From Dipteronia dyeriana (lineage: Eukaryota > Streptophyta > Magnoliopsida > Sapindales > Sapindaceae): a stretch of DNA of 64,000 nt. The stretch covers positions 26,298,501 through 26,362,500 of the forward strand of contig CM065295.1 of NCBI GenBank assembly GCA_032871835.1, written 5' to 3'. A program made the position numbers and the translations under genes. The stretch's first letter is position 1. Every line of letters begins with the position of its first letter. Shown piece by piece: positions 20,129 through 32,410 of this stretch. Under the pieces are notes generated by a model. It was not told the DNA's origin, ran no database searches, and was given only the letters and a program-made list of their open reading frames with translations.

Positions 20129-20435
20129 ATAAAAAATTCTTTAATTTAATTTAATTTAATTTTATATTATTTATTTCATTAATAAATTAATATTAGTTTA
20201 TTGTTTTTTTATTTAGTATTACATAAATATTTAATTTTTTTCCATTGATTTTTGTGCTGACATGTGGCATGCCTTTCTTTAAAGACAAAAATACCCTTGA
20301 AACCGTTAAAGTTGACTAATGTTTGACCAACAGAAGGACCAAATTGAGTGATTTTTGATAACATAAGGATCAATCTAGTGGAAAATGTATAAGTGAGAAA
20401 AAGATAGACAATATGAATAATATCCATTAGAAATA

Positions 20436-20715
20436 TTATTAGGTTTGAATTATTTTGTTCAAAAATAAAATATTTGTTTAGCATATAACTAGGCAAAACT
20501 ATTAACTAAAGTATTTTAGTCCTTAGAGATGGATTGATATAATATTAGTACCTACAAAATATTTTCTGATGAAGAATATAAAATGAGGTCAGTCTAGTAG
20601 TAAGTCTCTCATATCTACATCATAAGGTTATGTGTTTGAGTCTCTTTTCATTCCTAAATCCTGTATCAGTATTTTGCTAGGACCCTCAACTGGTCCAATA
20701 TCACTTCAATCTTTT

Positions 20716-20752
<37 letters not shown>

Positions 20753-21257
20753 GTGTACATTGGTTAATGTCTGTTTTAGAAACATGTTGGACCCCAATTG
20801 ACCGATTCTTTATTTAAAAAGAAAACCTATAGGTCAATTTCTTACTTAAAAATAAAACTCAAAACCAAAATTCTACAGATTGTAAACCTATTAATATTAT
20901 AACCCGAAACTAAAATTCGATATAAACAAAATGAATTTGGATCAGTATTGTTCACCATACGAAACCTGAATTCCATGAAAACTGATCGAACACCTGAGAT
21001 TATACCACCGATCAGAGGACGATCACGCATTCAGAAAGTCTCATATGATCACAATGTATAAACCAACACTCAGATTGAAGATGGGAGAAAATTCTACAGA
21101 TTTTCTCGACATCTATCTATTGCGTTTCTCTATATGTATTTTGTTGTGTTTTTGCTCTATGTTAAACACATGAACACATGCACTGTTGCATGCACTCATT
21201 TTGCACGTTATTACACACCATACATTCTTAGACCACACAACTGCACACAATACTCAT
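20436..21257. other. Non-coding gap with (TA)n
   Basis: A (TA)n run lies at about 20721-20746. Around 20590-20660 is a 'gtagtaagtctctcat...ggttatgtgtttgagtc' stretch of the style found near transposon ends. No gene. Confidence 0.4.
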
Positions 21258-21840
21258 TGTAGATGTTCGATCTATAATTAGTGAATTGGGTCAGATTCGA
21301 GTTAGGCCTAAGCAACTTGGTCTAACTGGTCGAATCAGATAAGTCTACTACTCCAAAAACATGTAAAAAGATAAGAACAAACAAACAATAGTAAAAGAAA
21401 AAGGAATGAGATAGCGTGATCGATTTGGCCTTATGTGTGCTTGGGCTGAGTATTCTGGTGACTGGAGTTACTATTTCATTAGAGTTCGGCTAGCAAGAGC
21501 GTTGAGTTGAGGGGAAGAAAATCAAAATCCCTTTTCAGTGAAGCTAAGGTTCTATTTATAGGCCACCCAGATCGATCTGCACGTTGGAGTGTTGTTAGAA
21601 ATATCCCTGAAATCTCGACTAGACTTCAGAGGATCTCAAAATCGTTTACCCATTCAAACCAATTCAAGCACTTACCGAATAAGTGTGTTATCAGTTAACA
21701 TGTGATACTCAGTCAACCAACTCAACAGGTGAATCTTCTAGGTCAACCCATATCAAGTGGGCTTGGATTAGGTTCAATACGAAATTGGTCATGGGCTTAG
21801 ATGTTGGGCCTAGATACCATTTTTGGCTACCACAGTTTGT
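21258..21840 (-). mobile_element. Solo LTR of the gypsy-2 family
   Basis: The segment aligns by eye along its whole length with 63371-63995, the 5' LTR of gypsy-2 (for example 'ggcctaagcaacttggtctaact', 'ggttctatttataggccaccc', 'ctgcacgttggagtgttgtt'). It has one ~45-bp deletion relative to that copy. On the minus strand it contains a TATA box, CTATAAATAGA, at about 21548-21560. No internal gypsy sequence adjoins it, so it is a solo or truncated LTR. The right end may extend to about 22230, but the comparison runs out with the window. Confidence 0.85.
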
Positions 21841-22249
21841 CCTCCACTCACTAAAAAGAAATTTCTGAATTAGAGAGTGACTCTCGTTGTGTCGAGTGGG
21901 GGTTCGACATGGTATCGATTTGGGTTATCGTTTGGGATTCACCCTAGATGAGTATGTTTTTGTTGAGTCGAACATAAATTATACAGTCGAATGAAAGAAT
22001 ATTTGTGAAGTCCCAACTTTTGTTACGACAAGGTTTCAGCTACTTCGTGAACCTTGAGAAGCCCAACCGATGGGACTGAAATGGTTCAGTCCCTTAGGGC
22101 AGATGTGGCACATTGTTTCTGGCGCACTCTTTCGTTTTGGGTGCATTATCTAATTGAGCTGAATTTCAAATTAACTTAAGCAGTTACCATAGTGATACTC
22201 ACTTTTTGTGTCATTATAAAACTGTGAATTCAAAAGATATTCTTAAATT
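21841..22249. other. Probable continuation of the gypsy-2-type LTR
   Basis: Repeated GTCGA words and no coding signal. It probably belongs to U3 of the LTR at 21258, but the homologous part of gypsy-2 lies outside the window. Confidence 0.35.
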
Positions 22250-23613
22250 TCCTACGCTATGTTCTTCAAAGTTTGAAAACAAGTAAAGCGGCAAGCAAGT
22301 TTATCATTCCATATGGAGGTGGTGTCCATCGATTGTATCAAGATTTTGGGTTTATCGAAAGCATGCAAATAGAATGCAGAAAGGTGAGAGTGGTGTGTGT
22401 AATGTTGTTGTGTGTTTGTATGACAAACAAAGAAAATGGAAATAATGAAAATAAAAATAAACAAAAGAAAACTATGGATAAAAATGTAACCGGGTGTTTG
22501 CCTTTCTAAATTAAACTACTCCTAAATGGAGTTAATCTACTTCTAAAGGCAAACACCCTAAGTTACGAAAATAAATATGGCTTGGAGAGATGCATGAGAA
22601 TGATCACACGAGGGGCAATAAGCTCATTATACACAGTGCACACAAGTGGGTTGTTAGACATTATGCACATACAATTCAAGTTAAAGGTTTGTTCTTGCCT
22701 CAATCTGATTTATACATATTCATAGAGCTAATGGTTGAAGAGTGTTTTGAGATCCTCTCAAACACAAAACCGCAACCAACATATGTGAACCAATTCTACA
22801 AGCCATGCTAGATTGAGCCTCAATATTAACTTGGTAATATAAAATGGCAACGTTAAGTCTAATGAATGTGGAAAGAGTAATCTTTCCTCCAACCATAACT
22901 CTCTTAGAGCCTCTAACATGAGAAATAGCTAAAGTCCAATTATTGTATCTCCAACCATAACTCACCTAGAGCCTCTAGAGTGAGAAATAGTCGAAGACCA
23001 AATGATAACAAGAACAATAAACCAAAACCACATCTCATATGGCTATTAATAGGTTTCATCCATTCTTCCTAGCTAATTAGCTAAGACTATGCCCGGAAAG
23101 ACCCTTCTAAAGGCACAATCCTAACTCTAATTCACTCAAATCGTTTCTCGCATGTCATTTCTAATCATCCATCAACATACATATACAAATGGGATATTTG
23201 ATTAAAACTACTTCTAATTTACATTGATCTAGTCCTAATCCCAATCATGAATACATATCAATTTCTAATCATCCATACACATGAAATTCACAAGAAGAGA
23301 TATAATCAATAATACTCAAGAATGAAACAAAACCCAAATCGAATTAAAAACAACTAACACATAAATTGAGAACAAATTAGGTTTACAAATATTCCTATGT
23401 GGGGATTACACATTTAAGAAAACAAGAAATACAAGAGAAGAGATAAATGGAGATACAACTTTTGAAGAAACCCCTCCAAGAGCTCCCATCCATGCTTGGC
23501 TAGAAATTGGTCCAAAGACCACTCATTTCCCTTGAAATCTACTCTCAAATGTGGTGGAGGATGGATATAAAATGGATATGGTGAGGATCCATGGAATATG
23601 GATCCTTTGAAAG

Positions 23614-23651
<38 letters not shown>

Positions 23652-24200
23652 GAAGAAGTTAAAGTTGGGAGAGATTTTGGAAAGAGTTGGATTCTGAAAG
23701 ATTGAGGCATAATGGTGAATTTATAGTGTAAAGAAGTTAGGGCACGTTTTTTGAGCTAAAGGATCCATTTTTCCTTGCCATGCTTAATGGAAAATAGTGT
23801 GGTGAGTGGCTTGGTCAACATGCCACTCGCCATGACTTCTGTGAAGTTTTAGCAAGGGCTAAGGCCAGTGGAATGGCGAGTAGATTTGGTCGCCATGCAC
23901 ATTGGTGAAATTTTTAACTTCACACACCACTTACTCAAACAAGCATAACTTCCTTTAGAAAGCTCGGAATCATAATCCGTTAATTGTTATAGAAACTAGA
24001 CTTCCAGTGCTTTCCGATTATATAAGGATCTCAATGTGGTTCTATTTGAGGAGGGAGTTATGGCCTCTTCAAGTTAGACATTTATCATAATCCTATACAA
24101 ATTCAGCCTATTATGCTTTGGAAAAACAAAAGGGATTTTGCCGCGTTATTGATGTCGCATTCTGGCTCGGCAACGGATCAACCGTGGAAACGGCTAGGCT
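22250..24200 (-). mobile_element. LTR remnant related to the Athila-like LTR at 51959-53768
   Basis: Read on the minus strand it shows the same succession as the plus-strand LTR at 52.4-53.77 kb. A TATA box (CTATAAATT, about 23717-23726) comes first, then a Pro/Ser-type leader with 'ctcctccaca', then 'tgtgtaatcccca'. A 'ggtgtttgcctttaggagtag'-like stretch (22535-22565) follows, and an 'acacacaccactctcac' to 'gataaacttgcttgcc' end near 22290. (CT)16 at 23613-23646 lies in the leader. It is unpaired and heavily diverged. Confidence 0.6.
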
Positions 24201-25590
24201 TAGATCACACAGGGGTTTGTGTCAATGGTGAGGCACAACACTCTGAATACTTCCATTTATTCTCTTTTTAGACTCATTTTGCCTCCCAAACTTATCTTTA
24301 AACTCAAAACCTTGAAATATGGAATATGTACCTATATAAGGCACAAGAAACATATCATATACAAAAAGACGCTAAAAAATGAGAACAAACGATATGAAAT
24401 GGGGGACCTAAAATAGGTATAAAATTGTCTGATCAAATACCCCAAAACCTATCTTTTGTTCATCATCGACAAAAAAAAAAAACAAACAAACAAAACATAT
24501 AACACTAAAAATAAGTAAAAACTAAGCTAGTCCACTTTCATAGAAAACACAATGACACTTAGCGTATGCCATATGCCTTTGAACCTCTAGACAGTTCTAG
24601 TATGAAGAGTTATACTTTCTTGAGGGTTTACAATTATGACACCCACAAACGCATACTTTTAAAGAAATGGTTGAGATGCAGTCCATATATACCAACAAAG
24701 ACATTACATCACATTGTGCAAGTAATGACAATGCTTGTAATGATTTTGGTTTACAAAACAATTATGCTTGAATGCCGAAGATGAAAAGTGCCTTAACTCT
24801 AAATCTCACTAGATTTCTCTCATTTTGCACTCAGAATCTTAGGCGCACTCTTTAGCAAACATATGCGAATGAGTTTAGGTACATGGAATCAAATATATAT
24901 CGCATATGAGTATTTTTAAATAAAGTGCAATTTCTGAAAGTTGATCTCATGAATGGAATTCAAAAGCCATGAATGTGGAAAGAGCATGCTTCAAATCATA
25001 TCCCCAAGATAGACTTTCTAAGAGATCAAATAGGCTTTCCCTAATTTGTATTGTGGCCAAGGTGATTTGTGGTGGTATATAGGATGAAGGATGTAGTAGG
25101 AGTGGGAAGATAAAGTTACATATCATGCCAAGGTGTTTACACATTACATTTACATCAATTGAGCTCTATTACACATTACATCATAATCGTCTAGACTAAA
25201 AACTTTACATTGAACTATTGTGCTACATTTGTACCCAATTGAGCGTAACATAACATTTGAAGAATTGAAGGCATAAGTGTTTATAATTGCACACTTCCTT
25301 GAGTTCTTCATTATTCTTTGTGTTGAGTTTCATGAAAACTAGTTTTGTGTATAATAGATCCACTTAGGTGATGTTTAGTGTGATTTGAGTTGTACGTAGT
25401 TTGTCGCTTCGTTGTAGGACTCTAGATCTGTTGTCGATCGAACTAGGTTTATTGGGATTTTAGCGGATTGATCTTTTCTCTAGATTTAACCACTTATGTA
25501 AAACCCTAGGTTTTGATCCTTAACCCTAGGTATTGATTGTAGATCTTGGTTTTTATCTGACTCTTGCATTTTCTTCATATGTCAACTTTA
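24201..25590. other. Non-coding region upstream of the gypsy-type ORF
   Basis: There are no supported genes and no terminal repeats. 25380-25590 ('gtagatcttggtttttatctgactcttgcatttt...') reads like the leader of the ORF starting at 25598. Confidence 0.4.
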
Positions 25591-25597
25591 GGAGAAA

Positions 25598-26685
25598 ATG
25601 TCGAGTGAGGGTACGACTTCAAATTTAGCTCATTCACTATCCTCAAGTGATATGGGAGATACTGTCGAAGGTGATGTTCAGTCCAACATCATGGATGTCG
25701 AACGATAGGTCTCCGTTGCCAATCCGTTAAAGGTAACCTATTTAAGTAAGTCTGGTATGTTAGAGTTGGGGGTCGTACGAGCCGTTACCCAGAGAGATAA
25801 ATTCCCAGAGCATAAAGAAGTTGAAGTGGTATCGTGCTTGGGTCGACCATTAGGTATCCTGGCTGGCGATAATCCAGAGAGTGTACTTATGGCTAACGAT
25901 ATGAGTCGTTTAAGAACGTTCTACGACATTCCCTCATCTGTCAAACCGTGCGCCATGACAGAGCATGAATGGGCGGATTGGGCAATACCAGGGTGGACAT
26001 GCTTTTACAAGTATAATTTTTGGCAAGGGTTTAGGTTTCTTATTCATTCATTGGCCCATAGATTACTGGTTTATTATGATATCGCACCTGTCCAACTGAT
26101 CTCAAACAGTTGGTGGGTCTTATCTAGTTTGATTGTTCTTCGTGAGAAGTATGAGCTAAACTTTGGATTGGGCTCGCTTTTATATAACTACTACTTGAAG
26201 CATCATGTGTACATGAAAGATCGATTCTTGATGAACTTGAGGTCCAATGTGTCGCACCTAATTATGGACCTCACGATGAACGACCGGAGATGGAAAGATA
26301 CATTACTTTTCTCAAGAGGTCCATTAATAGATGGTTCTTTTAGGAAATCAAATTATTCGATGTCCTTTATATTAGCTTTGAGTTTCTCTTTGCCTTGGTA
26401 AACTTGTCTATCTTTGTAGATTTATTAAACTGTGATAGTAAGCCAGAAAGCTCTGATCATGTTGGGTGTACTAACAGTGTTTTAGCAATACCTACTGAAA
26501 AAAGGAGTTTGAGAGTGTTACAACAGAAAGGTAATCTTTGGCGTAGCTCCTTGTGGTTCATTTCGACATGGAATATGCAACAGACCCTTTATCCTCTTGT
26601 TAAGGATATCGTGTCATACACCTGGGTTAGGAGGAGTTTAGAGATTCTTTATGGAACACAATTTATAGGGAAAATCATATTTTAG
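25598..26685 (+). pseudogene. 'Putative gypsy type transposon' (Transposase_28-like) ORF, broken
   Basis: From ATG 25598 the frame reads MSSEGTTSNLAHSLSSSDMG, hits one TAG near 25707, and continues without further stops to 26401. The second part has the family's succession of an FYDIPSSVK segment, an E.ADW motif, a GFRFLIHSLAHRLLVYYDIAP block and QLISNSWWVLSSLIVLRE. These are features I associate with the plant Pfam family PF04195, encoded next to some Tat-lineage gypsy elements. A second fragment continues in another frame at 26395-26685. Its biochemical role is unknown. The C-terminal half of a similar ORF may be the coiled-coil fragment at 38141-39091. Confidence 0.65.
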
Positions 26686-26689
26686 TCTA

Positions 26690-27400
26690 TGTAGTTTGTC
26701 TTAATCTGCGTTTAATCCACGATTTTTTAGAATTGTAATTTTTTGTCCATCATTATTCTGACAATAGAGATTGTAGTCCCTACCATCCAATTCCATTAGG
26801 GTTTTACAGAATTTTGTTAAGTAAACGAAGGTAAACAGGTAAATTCATCAGTGGGGACATGAAGGGTAATTATGTCTGAAAGTTATAAAGGTAATTTGAT
26901 ATATACAATTTGTAAGATTTTAGATTATGTTGGCATTAATTCCATATCAAAATGATGTTTACTTGTAATGATTCAGTTGTTTAGGTTCATGATGATTCAA
27001 GATTCAAAGAAGGAATAACAACTAGTCAAAGCAAGTACAAAGTCTTCAAAGAGAATGATGCTATATGGTTCTACAAAGGTATATTAAGATCTTATCTTTC
27101 TCTTACAAGGCTAAGGCACACACACACAATTCATTCATATGTGTCCCTGTATCACCGTGCCCCATTTATAACACATTCACATACTTAAAGTTGAAGGCTC
27201 ATGCAATGGTATGAAAGTAACATGTTTTGGAAAATGCATGATTGGAGACTATGTCTATGTAGTTTGCATTCTAGTGTGAATTATGTTTGTATGTGTATAT
27301 ATTTGTAAAACATGGATATTGTACTTGATTTTAGTATTAAATCATTCTTGATTGAGTCCCAAACACTTTGGTTTCTCACACATTCAATTTCAAGTTCTAA
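26690..27400. other. Non-coding gap
   Basis: No genes, long repeats or terminal structures are visible. There is a short (CA)n near 27120. Confidence 0.4.
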
Positions 27401-28049
27401 GTCAAAAGATATGATACTTTCCAGTCATGTTGTGTACATTGTCTTTGTATTCATATATCGAGTCGAATTCTTATTTTTTGGGTGGAGTATCTTATATGTC
27501 CATGTCCGTGAGAGAGTTATGGTTTGTAATCAGAAAAACAAATTCAAATTCCGAGTTCAGAGGCCGGAGAACACGAAGGGAACGTGTGAAGAAAAGAAGT
27601 GCAACCAAGCACTCTTTCCCGAGATGGCGCATGGGCATCTCGGGCCAGCGGCCCAAGATTGCCACGTGCCATCTTGAGCAACAAGTGTGCTTGGTGTCTT
27701 CATGCCCTCTTTGGTCATTTCACATGTATTCTTTTCTCGTTCCTTTGTATATCCCTTCCCTCTCACTTTTCATTTTAAGAAGAGATTCAAAATTTGAGTG
27801 CAAAATTTTCTCTCAAATTTTCTCACCTTCCAAACACCATAACTTATTCATTTAAACTCCGATTTGAGTGATTTAAAGTTGAGAGTGTTTGTCTATTCAT
27901 CCTCCATATTTTCTCTGAAGTTTTGAGATTATTTTACTGCTGTTTTGGAGTCTATCCTCATAAAAATGGGTCTGCACCAAATCAACAAAGGTATTGATTT
28001 TCTCTTAAAGTTTTCTTTTAAAACTTGGTCAATTGCCTTGAGTTTTCTT

Positions 28050-28102
<53 letters not shown>

Positions 28103-29400
28103 TTGTAACTATTTTGATTTAAGTTTTGAACTCATTTAAAGCTACATTGAGTTTCAATTAAAATCTCACATATTGAGTTAAGTTTTGATTTGCCTATGTT
28201 TTTACATATTTGAGATTGTATTGTGCTAACTTTGAATCTAGGACTATTTGATGATCTTTAATCCATTGATTTTGTGAAAAATAGTTCCTCACATGTATTA
28301 GGCTTTCTTTGGCTGAAATCTCACTATGATACATGAGCTTGTGTTCTTATGAGCTATTCTTATGCTTAGTTGATTTCATGAATAGATAATATGCTCTAGA
28401 ACTCTTGCTTTAATCTAAATGACTTTGTCACATGATTTTAGCATGTTTTTAGTATATGTGATTTAAACTTGATTATGTGCTAATCGAACTTATCTTGAGT
28501 TTCAAGTTTATATTTATGCATGTATCTAGATTGTAATTAACGTGTAGCATCTTTCACATGATCTAGATGGATTAAACATGCATGATTGACTATACTATAT
28601 TTGTTGTGTGCATTCATGCACATGTCTAGTATTTTCCATAGAATTTGTCGATCATCATTTTCTATGTTGCGTGCTTGTTTGTGTTTTGCATTCATGATCA
28701 CTTAGATACCTTGTGAGAAGGAAGTCTTGGCAATAGGTGTGAGGCATATGATTTGTTGAGCATGTGGAAGTCACATGTCTTAGAGGGAGTCTTTGACTTG
28801 TGCAATGGAAGTCTAGACAAGAGGTAGGAGACCTCGAAATGTTAAGCAAGGAAGTCTCGACAAGGGGTGGGAGACCTCAGAATGTTAAGCAAGGAAGTCT
28901 TGACAAGAGGTGTGAGGTCTCAGAATGTTGATCAAGGAGGTGACATATTCATTGAGTAGGCTTGAGAGATTGTACTCGTTTTATCTATTAGTGGATTATG
29001 CTTGCTAGTGGTTGCTAACTCGTGGATGTTTCCTCTTTGGAGGTTTACCATGTAAAAAACCTTGTGTCAATTTTCTCTATCCTTATCTTTCTTATATTTG
29101 TATATGTTATTGGAATAATGTGGATAGACCATTTTATGTAAATTGACTTCCTTACTATAATATCAATTGTATATATGTTATGGAAGTTTGTTTGTATCAC
29201 ACTTTACATGTTTTATCTATTTATTAATTGTCTTTAATTGATATATATATATATATATATTGGTACAAGCAATCTAGAGGGACAAACTTTTGTTTGTTTC
29301 AAGGGATTCGATAAAGGTGTCTAACCTATTCACCCCCTCCCCCCTCCTCCTAGGTTAGCCTTGAGTATTTATCCGTGTTTGTATTTTCACAATAAAAAAT
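27401..29400 (+). mobile_element. LTR-like remnant, probably SIRE-type
   Basis: The region contains a GC-richer segment at 27560-27720 ('gatggcgcatgggcatctcgggcc'), a (TA)n run (28051-28099), a 43-bp tandem array (28719-28940), and an end 'cctattcaccccctccccc...taggtt' at 29325. That last phrase mirrors the ACCTATTCACCCCC end found, inverted, in the SIRE-type LTRs at 39130 and 44330. No gag or pol follows. Boundaries are not defined. Confidence 0.45.
28719..28940 (+). repeat. 43-bp tandem repeat, about 3.5 units
   Basis: GGAAGTCT.GACAAG.GGT starts units at 28807, 28850 and 28893, each ending AATGTTAAGCAA. Degenerate partial units flank them (28719 and after 28936). Confidence 0.85.
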
Positions 29401-29817
29401 ATATTAAATAAAAAAATTAAAAATAAAATAACAATAAAAAACAAATCAGTAAATTGAAATAAAAAACAAAATCAATAAATATTAAAAATAATAAATTTAA
29501 AAAGAGAAAACAAAATAAAATCCTCTCATATCTCACAATCTCCCATCTCTCTCTTTATCTCTCATCTCTTCATCTTCATCATCAAACCCTAACCCGATCT
29601 CTTATTCTTCTTCTTATTCTTCTTCTTCTCCTTCTTTATCGATTGGGTTTGGGTATGGGTATTTTATGGGTTTGATTGGATTTGGGTGTGGGCGTGGATG
29701 GTTTGGTACGATTAGTATGGGGTATTAAAGGGGCGACCGGCTAGTGGTGTTAGAGATGAAAGTGGTAGCCGTCGGAATGATGGTGGTTCCCATATCTTGG
29801 TCATCAATGAGATTGAC

Positions 29818-29860
<43 letters not shown>

Positions 29861-30200
29861 CAACTCTTATTCCTCACCAGTATTGGTGGTGGTCCTCTAG
29901 GTGTGAGGCTACGTAATGTTTAGGACTGATTTATGAAGAGTGATGATGGTGATGAAGATTTTGGTGTTTGGGGGCTCGGTTTGTGTTTGTAGGTGTTGAA
30001 ATCGATTTGATTTGTGTTTAAGGGGCTTGAAATCGTTTGGTGTTTTCTAAATTTGATTTTTGGAGATGATGATGTTATTGGACAAGAAGATGGCTTCGAT
30101 TGCAGAAAACAATGAGGCAATGAAGTGGTTGGATGGCTGAAGATCTAGGGTTTGTGAATTGGTTTTTTAGGTAGTTTTTATGGGAATTTTGGGCAGTTTT
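29401..30200. other. Low-complexity region with (TC)n
   Basis: 29400-29520 is A-rich, 29520-29640 CT-rich, and 29822-29857 is (TC)18. From 29880 to 30170 there is GT-rich sequence whose open frames contain only Ser/Pro/Lys-rich text. Not supported as a gene. Confidence 0.5.
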
Positions 30201-32228
30201 TTTTGGAACCCCGTTCATCGGTCACGCAAAGGAACTAGGTTTTAAATTTTTTAATACAGATCATAATCTGTATCTAGGACCAATGAACTTGAGATCGTAA
30301 TTATTTTTCGGAACTAGTACATACAATATGTAAACACGGAAAATTGAAATCGATATAATCATAAGAAGAAAATCTTACCGACGTTTGGAGGCTCCTTCAC
30401 TTTTCGATATGCTCCTGTCTGAACCACTCGATCTTCCTCGCTATCTCCCATAACTGGTAACTGCGTGTGGGCGCGTCACGGTTTCAGGAACTTGAATGGA
30501 GGATGTAGAGAGAATTGAAGAAACTCTTTCTTCTATGTTTTTCAAAAACACATAAAACATGAAACAATATATATATATATATATCACTGCTGCTCTCACT
30601 TTTACACAAATATATATATATAACTGCTGCTCTCGCTTTTCACTGCTTCACAAAAATATATATCTATTTGCTGATCACAATCTCTATCTATATATGTTGT
30701 TGTCCCATATCGAATTAAATACCGCTTGCTTGCTTACAAATATATATCATATATGTATTAAGTATTTGCATCCATGCAAATTATTCTTTTGACTATTGTT
30801 TCATGTCCACACCAATTTGCATCCAATGCAATCTCTTGTGTTATTAATTGATATATTTCTTTTAATTATCCTTTTCAAATATATCTAATATATTAAAAGT
30901 GATACTAAGTATTTTAAATTTAAACTTAAATTCAAATACTTAGATAAATGATTTAGTAAAATAAAATAATCCTATTATTTTATCTTCACCTAAATCCATA
31001 TATCAACTAACACCCTCCATTAATAGTTAATTAATAATTCATAATTATCAATATAATGAAATAATCTAATTATTTAATTAATTTAACTATTAACATTCAT
31101 TAATTAAATAATCTCATTATTCAATTAATTCCCGAATATATATGTGTCACTTTTGTAACACAATTAATTGGACAATCCAATTAATTAACCGTGACCCTTG
31201 TTACCTAAATCAATCGGGCTAGCAAGGGAACCTAATGAACCCACAGTATTTTGAGCTCCAATAATCCTCAGAATCATTAATTAAACTTTTTAATTAATAT
31301 TTCTTGATTATTTAACTTCGGTGTTATTCCACTAAAAACTCGAAGCTGTACTCTCTCAACTATAGACGCTTTTACACAGACCGACACAACTCGTTGTCCA
31401 TCGATACAGTTATTACATATGGTGTGATCCTCCACAATAGTTCAAAATTAGGGCTGGGTCATAATGTCCGTTATACCCCTCTAATCACATATATCCTTTA
31501 AGTACCATTGATTCTCTAATGGACAATAAATCCTATTTCCTTACGGAATTAGGAGAGTGCTCATATTGTCCAAGTCCCGAATCAACCCTTAAGGGAACTA
31601 CCATCTACAAGAAGGAGTGGATTCCACTATTGTGTACAAACCTTCCCAGCCACAAGTCAAACCGCAATCCCAACATACGGAGTATATTGATCAGAAAATG
31701 CATCTGACCTCACTCATGGTATATCAAAGACCGCGATCAAACCTGAAAGAGTCGATAAAATACTCAGGATTAAGATCACCCACATATAGCCATCTTTAGT
31801 TGATATATATGAATCTTATCGGTAAACGGATCTTGGTGAGGGATTCATATAGATCATGGCCCAGTCCTATATGATCACATCATACAAGGTGCCTCCATTC
31901 CCATATCTCATATGAATGATTCAGGATAGAATGATTCAGGATAGAATCATTGTACATTATAGAATGGACCACAATTATAGATTAACCACAAATAAAGTAC
32001 CCAGCTTTATTTGCTATCTATGGACTCTTTAGATTGCACGTCTCTTACTGTATCCATCCGTATATGACACTTATATACACAGTTCGAGATTACATCCGGC
32101 AATCTTGGATGTTAATTATATGCACAAGTTAAAAAATAAACAACATAGCAATAATGAATTGAACTTTTCCTTTTATTTATTAAATAAATCCATTTAAAAA
32201 TTACATCTTTAGGGCATAAACTCCAACA
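30201..32228 (-). mobile_element. Angela-like 3' LTR
   Basis: Plus-strand limits are TTTTGGAACCCC (canonical TGTTGG with one change) and AAACTCCAACA at 32228. The first 243 bp match the truncated LTR at 37898-38140. It holds several 'tatatat' tracts (30566-30665) interleaved with 'actgctgctctc', and A+T-rich inverted-like segments around 31020-31140. Confidence 0.88.
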
Positions 32229-32240
32229 ATCTCCCACTTG
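32229..32240 (-). promoter_or_regulatory. Polypurine tract of the Angela-like copia
   Basis: The minus strand reads CAAGTGGGAGAT directly before the 3' LTR start TGTTGGAGT. This is the plus-strand primer position in copia elements. Confidence 0.85.
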
Positions 32241-32410
32241 CACTAAAGCATGTGAGGCATGTCTCGTAACCCTATACCATCTAGGTGACCCGAAAACACT
32301 TTAGCCGATAAGGTCTTCGTAAATGGATCATCATGATTGTCTTGTGAGGCTATTTTGGTGACGATCACATATTCTCTCTGCACTATCTCTCTAATGAGAT
32401 GATACTTTCT

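Larger units (their letters stand above)
18499..20426. mobile_element. MULE with ~110-bp TIRs and perfect 9-bp target duplication
   Basis: GGGATATTATTCAT (18499) and ATGAATAATATCCA (to 20426) begin inverted repeats that extend over about 110 bp. Both arms carry 'ggatcaat...', 'caaaaatcactcaa' and 'tataagtgag' words in opposite sense. The flanks are identical: TTAGAAATA at 18490-18498 and 20427-20435, the 9-bp duplication typical of Mutator-like elements. No MURA transposase is visible. The interior holds a nested LINE fragment and a GC-richer segment (19570-20010) that may be captured gene sequence, which would make it Pack-MULE-like. Confidence 0.9.
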
